From AC-32 sp963717475 (lineage in GTDB: Bacteria; Actinomycetota; Thermoleophilia; Gaiellales; Gaiellaceae), in the NCBI GenBank assembly GCA_963717475.1, contig OY970337.1, forward strand, positions 1,178,001-1,242,000: DNA of 64,000 nucleotides, read 5' to 3'. Shown piece after piece: positions 46,952 through 55,804 of the stretch (the first letter of the stretch is position 1; the number at the start of each line of letters is the position of its first letter). A program made the translations under genes and the position numbers. The notes beneath the pieces were generated by a model. The model was not told where the DNA came from and ran no database searches. It saw only the letters and a list, made by a program, of their open reading frames with translations.

Positions 46952-47799
46952 GCGCCGAGAAATTCGAGCACGGCCGCGCGGAACTCCTCGGGCGTCTCCA
47001 CGAAGACGAAATGCCCGGAACCCGGGATGACGACCTTGCGCACGTCGCTCAGGCACGCCTCGATGTCGTCGGCGCAGACGGGGCCCGTGATGAAGTCCTG
47101 CTCGCCCGTGATCACGAGCGTCGGCGCCGTGATCTCGCCGAGTTGTGGTCGCAGGTCGAAGGTCTCGAAGATCTCCTGGTTGAAGTAGCGGAGCGTGTCG
47201 GCGTTCGGGATGTCGTCCCGCAGCGACTCGAGGTACGCGCGCTCCGCGTCGCCGTAGTGCGCGAAGTAGAACGGGAACTCGCGCAGGGCCAGCCGGCCGA
47301 GCTCTTCGTCGGTCTCGAACTCTCCGGCCTGCTCCGCCGCCAGCGCGGCGCTGGCGTCCTCGAACCACGGCTCGCCGGCCTTTGCCGCCATCCCGGCCTC
47401 CATCGCGCCCACCTGCTCCTGCGCGAAGCGCGCGAGTGTGCTCGCGAGGATCAGCTTCTCCACGCGATCCGGGAAGCGCGCCGCGTAGTCCATCGCGACC
47501 ACGCCGCCGTGCGAGTGGCCGAGCAGGTTGATCCGCTCGAGGCCGAGGTGCTCGCGCAGCTCCTCCACGTCCTTCGCGTAGTCCTCGATCGAGTAGGCGC
47601 TCGCGTTGGTCGGCCGGTCTGAGCCGCCGGTGCCGCGCGGGTCGAGCAGGATCAGCTCGACGTGCGCGTCGAGGCCGCCCACGTCTTGCAGGTACAGCCC
47701 GGAGAACCCGGGCCCGCCGCCGTGGCACACCAGCGTGGCGCCGCTTCCCGCTCGGCGGTAGGCGAGTCGCCGCCCGTCAGAAGTCGTCAGCCCGTCCAC
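46948..47799 (-). CDS. Alpha/beta-hydrolase, proline iminopeptidase-like
   Basis: 283 residues. HGGGPGFSGLYLQDVGGL and LILLDPRGTGGSDRP are like prolyl aminopeptidases of the S33 family; nucleophile elbow NLLGHSHGGVVAMDYAARF; acid LVITGEQDFITGP; His GSGHFVFVETPEEF. The position between prmC and tsaC is a lineage-specific insertion. GTG 47799 overlaps prmC by 13 nt. True substrate unknown; peptidase is a family guess. Confidence 0.85.
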   Translation of the reverse strand: MDGLTTSDGRRLAYRRAGSGATLVCHGGGPGFSGLYLQDVGGLDAHVELILLDPRGTGGSDRPTNASAYSIEDYAKDVEELREHLGLERINLLGHSHGGVVAMDYAARFPDRVEKLILASTLARFAQEQVGAMEAGMAAKAGEPWFEDASAALAAEQAGEFETDEELGRLALREFPFYFAHYGDAERAYLESLRDDIPNADTLRYFNQEIFETFDLRPQLGEITAPTLVITGEQDFITGPVCADDIEACLSDVRKVVIPGSGHFVFVETPEEFRAAVLEFLGA

Positions 47800-48627
47800 T
47801 TGCCCTCGACCACGCGGTCCCTCCCGGCCAGGTCGGGAGTGATCGTAACCCGCTCGTAGCCGAGGTCGTCCAGCAGGCTCCTGATCCGCTCGCCGGCGCC
47901 CGCGGCGGTCTCGAGCACGAGCCAGCCCCCTGGGCGGAGAGCCTGGGTCGCCGCGCGCGCCACGGACTCGGTGGCGCCGCTCGCGACGAGCGCGACGTGC
48001 GGCTCCCAGTCGCGCACCTCCGGCTGCAGGGTCGGCAGCTCGTCGGGCTCGACGTAGGGTGGATTCGAGACGACCAGGTCGAACTCGGCGTCGCCGAGGC
48101 CGCTCGTGAGGTCGTGCTCGACGAGCCTCACGCGGCCGTTCACGCCGGTCAGCTCGAGGTTCTCGCGCGCGAGGGCGAGCGCCTCTGGAGACAGGTCCAC
48201 CGCAGTGATCCGCGCGGTGGGCGCCTCGTCGGCAATCGCGAGCGCGATCGCGCCGGTTCCGGTTCCGACGTCGAGCACGCGCGGCTCCTCGATCTCCGCG
48301 GATGTGGTCGAGCGCCCGCTCGACGACGATCTCGGTCTCGGGGCGCGGGATGAGCGCGCGGCGGTCGGTCTTGAGCGTCAGGCGGCGGAAGCCCCACTCG
48401 CCGAGGACGTACGCGAGCGGCTCGCGCTGCTCTCGGCGCGCCAGATTGGCGTCGAATGCGGCCAGCTGCTCGTCGTTCAGCTCTCGGTCGAGCTCGGCGT
48501 AGAGCAGCGCGCGGGCGCAGTCGTCGCAGGCCTTGGCGAGCAGGAGCTCGGCCTCGAGGCGCGCCGACTCGACTCCCGCCTCGGCGAGCCTCGCCGTGGC
48601 CCGCGCGAGCGCATCGCCGAGCGTCAT
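47787..48627 (-). CDS. prmC: Release factor glutamine methyltransferase PrmC (one frameshift)
   Basis: Methylates the GGQ glutamine of RF1 and RF2. N-terminal helical part TLGDALARATARLAEAGVES and LAYVLGEWGFRRLTLKTDRR in blocks EPLAYVLGEWGFRRL, IPRPETEIVVERAL; after a frame change near 48299 the SAM site VLDVGTGTGAIALAIADEAP and the substrate motif LVVSNPPYVEPDELPTL. Region is 841 nt, one base too long, consistent with an extra G. ATG 48627 overlaps prfA (ATGA); prfA-prmC order is conserved widely. Confidence 0.93.
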
Positions 48628-49673
48628 GCGGAGGCTGTTTCCAAAGCGTGCCGCCGCTCCTCGGCGGCGAGAGCCTCGGTGAACTCGTCGAGCTCGCCCT
48701 CGAGAATCCGGTCCAGCCGGTGCACGGTCAGGTGCACGCGGTGGTCGGTGAGCCGGTTCTCGGGGAAGTTGTACGTCCGGATCTTCTCGGCACGCTGGCC
48801 GGAGCCGATCTGGGAACGGCGCGCCGCGGCCTCCTCGGCCTGCTGCCGTTCTCGCTCGGCCTCGTAGAGCCGGGCCCGGAGCACGCGCATTGCCTTCGTC
48901 TTGTTCTGGAGCTGCGATTTCTCGTCCTGCATCGCGACGACGATCCCTGTCGGCACGTGCGTGATCCGGACCGCAGAGTCGGTCGTGTTGACACTCTGCC
49001 CGCCCGGGCCGGTCGAGCGGTAGACGTCGATCTTGAGGTCGTTCGGGTCGATCTCGATCTCCACGTCCTCGGCCTCGGGCATGACCGCGACGGTTGCGGT
49101 CGAGGTGTGGATGCGCCCCTGTGACTCGGTTTCCGGAACGCGCTGGACGCGGTGAGTGCCGGCCTCCCACTTGAAGACGGAGTAGGCGCCGTCGCCCTTC
49201 ACGGCGAGGACGATCTCCTTGAAGCCGCCGGCCTCGTTGCCGCTCACCTCGAGCTGCTCGACCTTGTAGCCACGGCGCTCGGCGTAGCGGGTCAGCATCC
49301 GGAAGATGTCCGCCGCCCAGAGCGCGGCCTCGTCGCCGCCGACGCCCTGGCGGATCTCGACGATCACGTCCTTGCGGTCGGCCGGGTCGGTCTCGACGAG
49401 CGCGAGCTTCAGCTCCTCCTCGAGCGCGTCGAGCCGCTGCTCCAGCTCGGGCACGAGCTCGCGCAGGTCGCCGTCGCCGCGAGCGGCCTCGAGGTCGTCA
49501 TGGGTCAAGCGCCACTCTTGCGCCAGCTTGTACGGGCCTTCCAGCTCCTTCGCGCGCCGTCCGACCTCGGCGGCCTCGCGGTGGTCGTTGTAGACGGCAG
49601 GATCGGACAGGCGCTCCTGCGTCTCGCGGTAGGAGCGCTCCAGCTCGTCGACTAGCTCGTCCATGCCGGGCAT
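48624..49673 (-). CDS. prfA: Peptide chain release factor 1
   Basis: UAA/UAG release factor, 349 residues. Stop-codon loop RVPETESQGRIHTSTATVAV (P-x-T motif), catalytic YRSTGPGGQSVNTTDSAVRI with GGQ, and TYNFPENRLTDHRVHLTVHR at the C-terminus. ATG 49673 is 6 nt from TAACCT, in the 17-bp intergenic space shared with the divergent MFS gene. Methylated by the adjacent PrmC. Confidence 0.97.
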   Translation of the reverse strand: MPGMDELVDELERSYRETQERLSDPAVYNDHREAAEVGRRAKELEGPYKLAQEWRLTHDDLEAARGDGDLRELVPELEQRLDALEEELKLALVETDPADRKDVIVEIRQGVGGDEAALWAADIFRMLTRYAERRGYKVEQLEVSGNEAGGFKEIVLAVKGDGAYSVFKWEAGTHRVQRVPETESQGRIHTSTATVAVMPEAEDVEIEIDPNDLKIDVYRSTGPGGQSVNTTDSAVRITHVPTGIVVAMQDEKSQLQNKTKAMRVLRARLYEAERERQQAEEAAARRSQIGSGQRAEKIRTYNFPENRLTDHRVHLTVHRLDRILEGELDEFTEALAAEERRHALETASA

Positions 49674-49690
49674 GCGGCTAGGTTAGCCCG
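49674..49690. promoter_or_regulatory. Symmetric bidirectional -10 between prfA and an MFS gene
   Basis: The whole 17-bp intergenic region is GCGGCTAGGTTAGCCCG. Plus strand: TAGGTT (49679-49684) then six bases then ATG 49691. Minus strand: TAACCT (49685-49680) then six bases then ATG 49673. The two -10 boxes overlap by five bases and are nearly symmetric. Both mRNAs would be leaderless and initiate a few bases apart on opposite strands. Confidence 0.7.
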
Positions 49691-50968
49691 ATGGCGGACC
49701 CGATCACCGCCGAGCCCGAGGAGATCAGGGCCCCGTCGGCCCCGCCCTCCCCCGGCGCGCTCGCCTTGCTGCGGCGTCCGCAGTTCCGCCGGCTGTACCT
49801 CGCGGTCGTGACGAGCGAGCTCGGGGACGCATTCCAGTACATCGCGCTGATGTGGGCGGCGCTGATCGCCGGAGGGCCGCTCGGCGTGATCGCGGTGCGG
49901 CTCGCCGACAGCGTTCCGGCGCTCCTGTTCGGCTTCCACGGCGGGGTGGTCGCGGACCGCGCCTCGCGGAAGCGGTTGATGGTGACGGCGGATCTACTGC
50001 GCGCGGCCGTGCTCGTGCCGGTCGCGATCGCGGGGCTGAGCGGGCACCTCCCGCTCTGGGCCCTCGTCGTCGCGGCCTTCTTGCTCACCACCGGCGCTAG
50101 CTACTTCGACCCGGCCTACGGCGGGGCGCTCCCCGCGCTCGCCGGCCGCGAGGGCGTGCAGGCCGCGAACGCTCTCGTCCGGGCGAGTGGGGACGCGCTC
50201 TGGCTCGGCGGTTCCGCGGTCGCCGCCGCGCTCTTGACGGTCGTCCCGCTGAGCGCCTTCTTCGCCCTCAACGCGGGCTCGTTCCTGATCTCGGCGCTGC
50301 TGCTCTCCGGCCTGCCCCTGCTTGCGCGAGCCGCGCACGAGCACGAGGCTCGCCCGCGGGTGCGGGAGGCGTTCACGGTGCTGCGGCCGCACCCGTGGCT
50401 GACGGCCGCCGTCGTCGTCCTCGGTGTCGCGGTCACGATCTCGTCCGGCACCTGGATCGTCGGCGTGCCGCAGTTCGTCCGCCACTCGCTGCACGGCGGC
50501 GCGGGCCGCTTCTCGCTGCTCGTGGTCGCTTACGCGCTCGGGTCGATCGGCGCAGGCGTGATCCTGGCGCGGCGGCCCGTCCGGCGAAAGGCGCGCGCCG
50601 CCCTCTTCGCCTGGTGCGCGTACCTGCCTGCCTATGCGCTGCTCGCGCTGGCGCACTCGCTCGGGCCCGCGTTCGTGGGCGCGGTGCTTGCGGGCGCCGG
50701 CCAGGGATCCGCCTACGTCCTGACGGTCTCCGCGGCGCAGACGGACATCCCGGACACGCACCTCGGCCGTGTCACAGGCCTGATCTCGCTCGTCCACCGC
50801 GGCGCACACGCGACGGGCCTGATGCTGGTCTCTCCGCTGTTCGCGGTGGTGCCGGCGCGCAGCGTCTTCGCGGGCGCGGCGATCGCGATCCCGCTGGTCG
50901 GCCTGGTCGGGGCGGCGGCCGCCGCGCGGGCGGCTAGGCCATCACCTCGACCCGAGCCTCTGACGTAG
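49691..50968 (+). CDS. Major facilitator superfamily (MFS) transporter, drug-exporter-like
   Basis: Integral membrane protein of 425 residues with about 12 hydrophobic segments. LRRPQFRRLYLAVVTSELGD at the N-terminus, GFHGGVVADRASRKRLMVTAD (loop 2-3 MFS motif with DRxxRK), and helices such as LPLWALVVAAFLLTTGASYF and LTAAVVVLGVAVTISSGTWI. Sequence type is the EntS/MFS_3-like exporter group; substrate unknown. Its last 35 bases run into the 3' tail of the convergent DUF1385 gene. Confidence 0.85.
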   Translation: MADPITAEPEEIRAPSAPPSPGALALLRRPQFRRLYLAVVTSELGDAFQYIALMWAALIAGGPLGVIAVRLADSVPALLFGFHGGVVADRASRKRLMVTADLLRAAVLVPVAIAGLSGHLPLWALVVAAFLLTTGASYFDPAYGGALPALAGREGVQAANALVRASGDALWLGGSAVAAALLTVVPLSAFFALNAGSFLISALLLSGLPLLARAAHEHEARPRVREAFTVLRPHPWLTAAVVVLGVAVTISSGTWIVGVPQFVRHSLHGGAGRFSLLVVAYALGSIGAGVILARRPVRRKARAALFAWCAYLPAYALLALAHSLGPAFVGAVLAGAGQGSAYVLTVSAAQTDIPDTHLGRVTGLISLVHRGAHATGLMLVSPLFAVVPARSVFAGAAIAIPLVGLVGAAAAARAARPSPRPEPLT

Positions 50969-51844
50969 CGCTCTCGTTCTGCTCGAGCGCAAGCACTTCG
51001 CGTAGGGCGCGGATCGAGACCTCGAGCTGGTCGAGGCTCGGCTCGCGGGTCGTCAGCGCTGCAGCCAGAGGCCCGGCGCGAGCAGCGTCATCACGACTCG
51101 GTTGCCGGTGTGCTTGCCGGCGAAGCGGATCAGCTCGTAGGCGAGCCCCGCGATCACGGGCAGGAGCAGGATCCGGCTGATGATCAGCCAGTACCAGGCG
51201 GGCCGGCCGAAGAACGCGAAGACGAAGATCGCGATCACCATCACCCAGAGCAGAAACGCGGTGCCGCAGCGCGGGTGGATCAGGCTGAAGCGCTGGACGG
51301 TCTGCGGCTCGAGTTCCTCGCCCGCCTCGAAGGCGTTGATCGCCTTGTGCTCGGCCGCGTGGTACTGGAAGACGCGGCGCAGGTCGGGCAGGAGCGAGAT
51401 CAGGACCAGGTAGAGGACGAAGACCGTCACGCGGATGGAGCCTTCGACCAGCACGAACCAGAAGCCGTTCGAGATCGGGAGCAGGTCGGCGAGAAGGGCC
51501 GGGCCCACCTTGAACAGCGAGATCGCGAAGCCGATCGCAAGCAGGAACGCGAAGACGAGCGCGCCGCGGGAGAGCTCGGTCTCGGCTTCCTCGTTGTCCT
51601 CGGCGGCGGCGTAGTTGGCGGAGATCGCGAGCGCCCGGAAGCCGATCGCCAGCGACTCGCCGAGCGCGACCACACCGCGCACGACCGGCAGCCGGAAGAA
51701 CCAATGCCGCTTCATCACCGACTCGATCGGGCGGCAGACCTCGGCGATCTGGCCGTTCGGCTTGCGCACCGCGACGGCCCAGTTCGAGGAGCCGCGCATC
51801 ATCACGCCCTCGAGGACGGCTTGCCCGCCGATCGGGGCGCTCAT
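50934..51844 (-). CDS. DUF1385 membrane protein (YqhQ family), frameshift near the C-terminus
   Basis: Membrane protein of unknown function, about 300 residues. IGGQAVLEGVMMRGSSNWAV (the family signature), SALALGE-like GVVALGESLAIGFRALAISA, about five TMs, FQYHAAEHKAINAFEAGEEL and RCGTAFLLWVMVIAIFVFAF. The first frame stops at 51053 after GLWLQR; a one-base shift continues LTTREPSLDQLEVSIRALRE to 50934, the usual C-terminal end of this family. 911 nt, one base short, so a lost C is likely. Follows rpmE by 7 nt; the DUF1385-prfA proximity is common in Firmicutes and actinobacteria. Confidence 0.85.
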
Positions 51845-51851
51845 GGTCTGG

Positions 51852-52064
51852 TCAGGCCTTGCGGCCGGCCTTCTCGAGGCGGCGCTGGAAGCGCTCGACG
51901 CGGCCGCCCGAATCCATCAGCTTCTGCTTGCCCGTGTAGAACGGGTGGCAGTTCGAGCAGACCTCGACGTGCAGCTCGGGCTTGGTCGAGCGGGTCTGGA
52001 ACTCGTTGCCGCAGGCGCAGTGGACGGTCGCCAGGACGTACTCAGGATGGATGTCTGCCTTCAT
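51852..52064 (-). CDS. rpmE: 50S ribosomal protein L31 (zinc-binding form)
   Basis: 70 residues. MKADIHPEYVLATVHCACGN and VEVCSNCHPFYTGKQKLMDS contain the zinc ligands (C-x-C and C-x2-C) of the C+ form; GRVERFQRRLEK follows. The ATG overlaps the stop of the upstream dehydratase (ATGA). A zinc-free paralogue is not present in the window. Confidence 0.97.
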   Translation of the reverse strand: MKADIHPEYVLATVHCACGNEFQTRSTKPELHVEVCSNCHPFYTGKQKLMDSGGRVERFQRRLEKAGRKA

Positions 52065-53017
52065 TCCTCACCCAGGATAGCAACGGCCGTCTGGGTGGCC
52101 ACGTTGCCGCCCGAGACGACCGCGACCGCTGTCTCGCCCGGCTCGAGAGGGACCTTTCCGGCGAGCAGGGCGGCGACCGAGGCCGCCCCGGCAGGCTCGG
52201 CGGCGAGCTTTGCCCGGACATACAGGAAGCGGAAAGCGTCCTTCAGCTCGTCCTCGCTGACGAGGACGACGCTTTCGACCAGCTCGCGGCAGATCGCGAG
52301 CGTGTTCTCGCCGGCGAACGGGGCATTGAGGCCGTCGGCGATCGAGGTGGGCTGCACGGTGACCGGCTCACCGGCCTTCAGCGCGGTGTGCATCGCGGGG
52401 GAGAGCTCGGGCTCCACGCCGACGATCCGGACCTCGGGGCGTGCGCCTTTGATTGCGGTCGCGATGCCGGAGATGAGCCCGCCTCCGCCGACCGGCACGA
52501 CCACCGTCGAGAAGCGCTCCACGTCTTCGACCAGCTCGAGGCCAAGCGTGCCGTGGCCCGCGATCAGGAACGGATCGTCGAAGGAGTGCACGAAGGCGCG
52601 GCCCGTCTGGTCACGCAGCTCGGCCAGGCGCTCGAACGCCTCCGCCGGCGTCCCCGCCTCGAGGTCGACGGCGGCGCCGTACTCTCGCGTCGCAGCCAGC
52701 TTCGCCTCGCTCGCGCCCTTCCACATCACGACGAGACAGTCGATTCCTCCCAGCGCCGAGCAGTACGCGAGCGACTGGGCGGCGTTTCCGGCCGAGATGG
52801 TGATCACCCCGCGCCGCGTTTCTTCGTCGGAGAGATGCGCGAGCGCGTTCAGCATTCCTCGCGGCTTGAACGAGCCGGTCTTCTGGAACAGCTCGGCTTT
52901 CAGGAAGACGGGGGCGCCGACCCTCTCGCCGAGGACCGCCGAGCTGAAGGTCGGCGTTCGGTGCAGCCGGCCGGCAATCGCCTCGCGGGCGGCGCGGACG
53001 TCGTCGAGCGAGACCAT
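52061..53017 (-). CDS. Serine/threonine dehydratase-like PLP enzyme
   Basis: Fold-type II PLP enzyme, 318 residues. FLKAELFQKTGSFKPRGMLN contains the PLP Lys in SFKPRG; ITISAGNAAQSLAYCSALGG is the phosphate/carboxylate loop; VVVPVGGGGLISGIATAIKG is the glycine-rich phosphate loop; VAVVSGGNVATQ at the end. Length fits the catabolic threonine dehydratase, serine racemase or hydroxyaspartate dehydratase group (no ACT domain). The start at 53017 has no TANNNT hexamer immediately upstream. Confidence 0.88.
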   Translation of the reverse strand: MVSLDDVRAAREAIAGRLHRTPTFSSAVLGERVGAPVFLKAELFQKTGSFKPRGMLNALAHLSDEETRRGVITISAGNAAQSLAYCSALGGIDCLVVMWKGASEAKLAATREYGAAVDLEAGTPAEAFERLAELRDQTGRAFVHSFDDPFLIAGHGTLGLELVEDVERFSTVVVPVGGGGLISGIATAIKGARPEVRIVGVEPELSPAMHTALKAGEPVTVQPTSIADGLNAPFAGENTLAICRELVESVVLVSEDELKDAFRFLYVRAKLAAEPAGAASVAALLAGKVPLEPGETAVAVVSGGNVATQTAVAILGEE

Positions 53018-53089
53018 GTGGACGCATCGTCACAGGATTGGCGCCGAGTCGCTGCGGACACGTGACGGATTCCGCGGTACCGTCGACGC

Positions 53090-53135
53090 CGGGTGGCGGG
53101 TGGACGAAGTCCTCCCCACCCATTGAAGGGTGGGG
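53090..53135. repeat. Dispersed hairpin repeat, family GGGTGG, copy 2
   Basis: CGGGTGGCGGGTGGAC (53090-53105) then CCCCACCC (53114-53121), loop ATTGAA, GGGTGGGG (53128-53135). Copy 1 is at 8896-8936 with the same leader and stem but a 1-nt loop. It lies in the 151-bp space between the ETF-QO stop and the dehydratase start; nothing else is seen there. Confidence 0.6.
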
Positions 53136-53168
53136 TGCGGACCATCAGGCGAGCGGTGGGCGCGGACC

Positions 53169-54845
53169 TCAGGTGAGCGTGTACTCGGGGCCGGAGCCGC
53201 CCTCGGGCGGCGTGAGGCGGCCGCCCTTGGCGGTGATCGCGCCGCACTGGACGCAGTTCGACGCCGTCACCTCCACCCCACCCTCGACGGCCGCGTACAC
53301 CTGCGCCGGGCACATGTGCTCCCACAGCTCCGCGATTTCCTTCGGCACATCGGTGCGCACGCGGATGTGGTTCGGCGCGTCGTCCCGCGTCTTGTTCCCG
53401 CTGAGGAAGACCGACGAGAGCTTGTCGAACGTGAGCTTGCCGTCCGCGGCCGGATAGGCAGCCGCGCGCCCGGTCGAGAAGACGTCCTGCTCGACATCCG
53501 CCTCCGTCCGCGCGTTCCCCGGCGGGAAGGCGCCGCGTGTGGCCGTCATCGCGCCCGCCAGAGCGCCCCCGAGCCAGAAGCCGCGGCCGAACGCCTGGCG
53601 CATGTTCCGCACCCGCTTCAGCTCCTCCCAGACGAAACTCTCGCGCAGCGCCGCGTCGTAGCCGTCGAGCGCTCCCGGCCGGCCCGGAGTCTCGCCGGGC
53701 TGCATCGCCGCGAACGCCGCCTCGGCCGCCAGCCGCCCCGACTCGACCGCGTAGTGGACCCCCTTCAGCGCGGGCACGTTCACGAGCCCGGCGCCGTCGC
53801 CGCAGATCAACAGGCCCGGCGCCGACAACCGCCGCGGCACGGAGAGGAATCCGCCTTCGGGGATCGTCTTCGCGCCCCACGCGATCCGCTCGCCGCCCTC
53901 GAGGATCTTTCGCACGAGCGGATGCGTCTTCAGCTCCTGCAGCAGGTCGTGCACCGAGAGCTCGGCGTCGCGGTGGTCGAGCCCGACGACCATCCCGACG
54001 GTGACCATGTCCGGGCCCATCGGGTAGATGAACGAGCCGCCGAACTCGCGGTACTTCGCAGCGGCGCGCAGAGGCCAGCCCATCGTGTGGATCACGCGGT
54101 CGAGCGGCTTCGCGACGCGCCACACTTCCTTCACGCCGAGCGCCCAGACCTGCGGGTTGTCGCCGTCCAGCCCGAGCCGGCTCAGCGCGACGCCGGTCAG
54201 GTGGCCCTGCGTCCCCTCCGCGAGAACGGTGACCCGGGCAAGCACGTCCGACCCCGGCTCGAAGTTCGCGAGCTCGTCACCCGCGCGGCCCCGGCCGCGA
54301 TCGCCGGTGCGGACGCCGCGCACGCGCCCGTCCGTGAGGAGCAGCTTGGCCGCGGAGGTCTCGGGCAGGATCGTCGCGCCGCCCTCCTCCGCCCGCTCCG
54401 CGAGCCAGCGCCCGAGCTGTGACAGGGACGCCACGAAGTTGCCGTGGTTCCGCATGGTCGGCGGCGTCGGGATCCGGACGGCGCGCTCGCTGGTCAGGAA
54501 GTAGACGCCCTCGTGCTCGACCCGCCCGAGGAACGGCATGTCGGCCGTCCGGATGCGGTCCTTGAAGAGGGTCCGCAGGGAGCGCGGGTTGACGACCGCC
54601 CCGGAGAGCAGGTGCGAGCCGGGCTGCTTCCCCTTCTCCAGCACCGCCACCGGCACGTCGCCGAGCCGTTCGGCGATCTCCGGCGCATCCTCCAGGAGCT
54701 GCCCGAGCCGGATCGCGCAGGCCAGCCCCGCGGGACCGGCGCCGACGATCAGGACGCCGACCTCGATCCGCTCGTCCTCGGGATCGCTCGGCGCCGCGAT
54801 GAACTCGGCCGGATCGAACGGCGGCGGAAACTCCGAGGGCTTCAC
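53169..54845 (-). CDS. Electron transfer flavoprotein-ubiquinone oxidoreductase
   Basis: Membrane-associated FAD and 4Fe-4S enzyme that passes electrons from ETF to quinone. 558 residues. FAD site VGVLIVGAGPAGLACAIRLG, LLSGAVVNPRSLR, YPMGPDMVTVGMVVGLDHRD, ICGDGAGLVNVPALKGVHYA, and the C-terminal ferredoxin part with HMCPAQVYAAVEG and NCVQCGAITAKGG (iron-sulphur cysteines). Overlaps etfA by 4 nt; closes an etfB-etfA-etfQO operon feeding acyl-CoA dehydrogenase electrons to the respiratory chain. Confidence 0.95.
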   Translation of the reverse strand: MKPSEFPPPFDPAEFIAAPSDPEDERIEVGVLIVGAGPAGLACAIRLGQLLEDAPEIAERLGDVPVAVLEKGKQPGSHLLSGAVVNPRSLRTLFKDRIRTADMPFLGRVEHEGVYFLTSERAVRIPTPPTMRNHGNFVASLSQLGRWLAERAEEGGATILPETSAAKLLLTDGRVRGVRTGDRGRGRAGDELANFEPGSDVLARVTVLAEGTQGHLTGVALSRLGLDGDNPQVWALGVKEVWRVAKPLDRVIHTMGWPLRAAAKYREFGGSFIYPMGPDMVTVGMVVGLDHRDAELSVHDLLQELKTHPLVRKILEGGERIAWGAKTIPEGGFLSVPRRLSAPGLLICGDGAGLVNVPALKGVHYAVESGRLAAEAAFAAMQPGETPGRPGALDGYDAALRESFVWEELKRVRNMRQAFGRGFWLGGALAGAMTATRGAFPPGNARTEADVEQDVFSTGRAAAYPAADGKLTFDKLSSVFLSGNKTRDDAPNHIRVRTDVPKEIAELWEHMCPAQVYAAVEGGVEVTASNCVQCGAITAKGGRLTPPEGGSGPEYTLT

Positions 54846-55804
54846 GCGGCCTTGCGCTGTCTGACGAGCTCGGTCAGCTTCGGGATGATCTCGTGGAGGT
54901 CACCGACGACGCCGAAGTCTGCGTACTCGAAGATCGGCGCGTTGGGATCCTTGTTGATCGCGACGATCAGGCTCGAGCTCTGCATCCCGACCTTGTGCTG
55001 GATCGCGCCGGAGATCCCGCACGCGATGTAGAGCTTCGGCGAGACGGTCTTGCCCGTCTGGCCGACCTGCGCGGCGTAGGGGTACCAGCCCGCGTCGACA
55101 ACTGCGCGCGTGGCGGCGACGGCGCCTCCCAGCGCCTTCGCCAGCTCCTCCACGAGCGCGAAGTTCTCAGGGGAGCCGAGCCCGCGGCCGCCTGCGACGA
55201 CGACGTCGGCGTCCTCGATCGACGGGCCTTCGCTCTCCTCGTGCGCCTGCTCGAGCATCGTGGCCGCGAGGGAGAAGTCCTGGAAGCGCGACTCGAACTT
55301 CTCTACTTCCGCCGAGCCGCCGCTCTCAGCCGGCTCGAACGTGCCCGAACGGACCAGCGCGAGCCGCGGCTCCGACGTCCAGCCGACGTCGACGTAAACG
55401 GAATCCCCAAGCGCCGGCCGCTTGCCGACGAGCTTGCCGTCGTCGACGACCAGGTCGGTCAGGTCCCAGTTGAGCCCCGCGCCGAGCCGCGCCGCGAGGC
55501 CGGCGGCAACGTCGGCCGAGAGCACCGAGGCCGCGAACAAGACCGCGTCGAAGCCCTTCTCGCCGACGAGCGTCTCGAGCGCGTCCACGCGCGGCTGAGG
55601 AAGAGGCGCCGCGAGCAGCGGGTCGTCGACCACGTGCACGCGCGCGGCGCCGTAGCGGCCGGCGTCCGCAGCCAGCGCCTCCACTCCCGCGCCGAGCAGC
55701 ACCGCCTCGACCTCGCCGCCGAGCGACCCGGCCTTCGAGAGCAGGCCGAGCGAGTCCTTCGCGAGCGCGCCCTCGTGGTGCTCGAGGAAGACGAGGAACT
55801 TCAC
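54842..55804 (-). CDS. etfA: Electron transfer flavoprotein alpha subunit
   Basis: FAD-binding subunit of soluble ETF, 320 residues. KFLVFLEHHEGALAKDSLGL at the N-terminus; C-terminal FAD domain VVAGGRGLGSPENFALVEEL, ATRAVVDAGWYPYAAQVGQTG, GKTVSPKLYIACGISGAIQH, and SSSLIVAINKDPNAPIFEYA with ADFGVVGD. ATG overlaps the etfB stop. Confidence 0.96.
   Translation of the reverse strand: MKFLVFLEHHEGALAKDSLGLLSKAGSLGGEVEAVLLGAGVEALAADAGRYGAARVHVVDDPLLAAPLPQPRVDALETLVGEKGFDAVLFAASVLSADVAAGLAARLGAGLNWDLTDLVVDDGKLVGKRPALGDSVYVDVGWTSEPRLALVRSGTFEPAESGGSAEVEKFESRFQDFSLAATMLEQAHEESEGPSIEDADVVVAGGRGLGSPENFALVEELAKALGGAVAATRAVVDAGWYPYAAQVGQTGKTVSPKLYIACGISGAIQHKVGMQSSSLIVAINKDPNAPIFEYADFGVVGDLHEIIPKLTELVRQRKAA

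Noticed and set aside
48950..49160. RF1 recognition loop P-E-T as an anomaly
   Set aside because: RF1 uses P-x-T with a variable middle residue; this is within normal variation.
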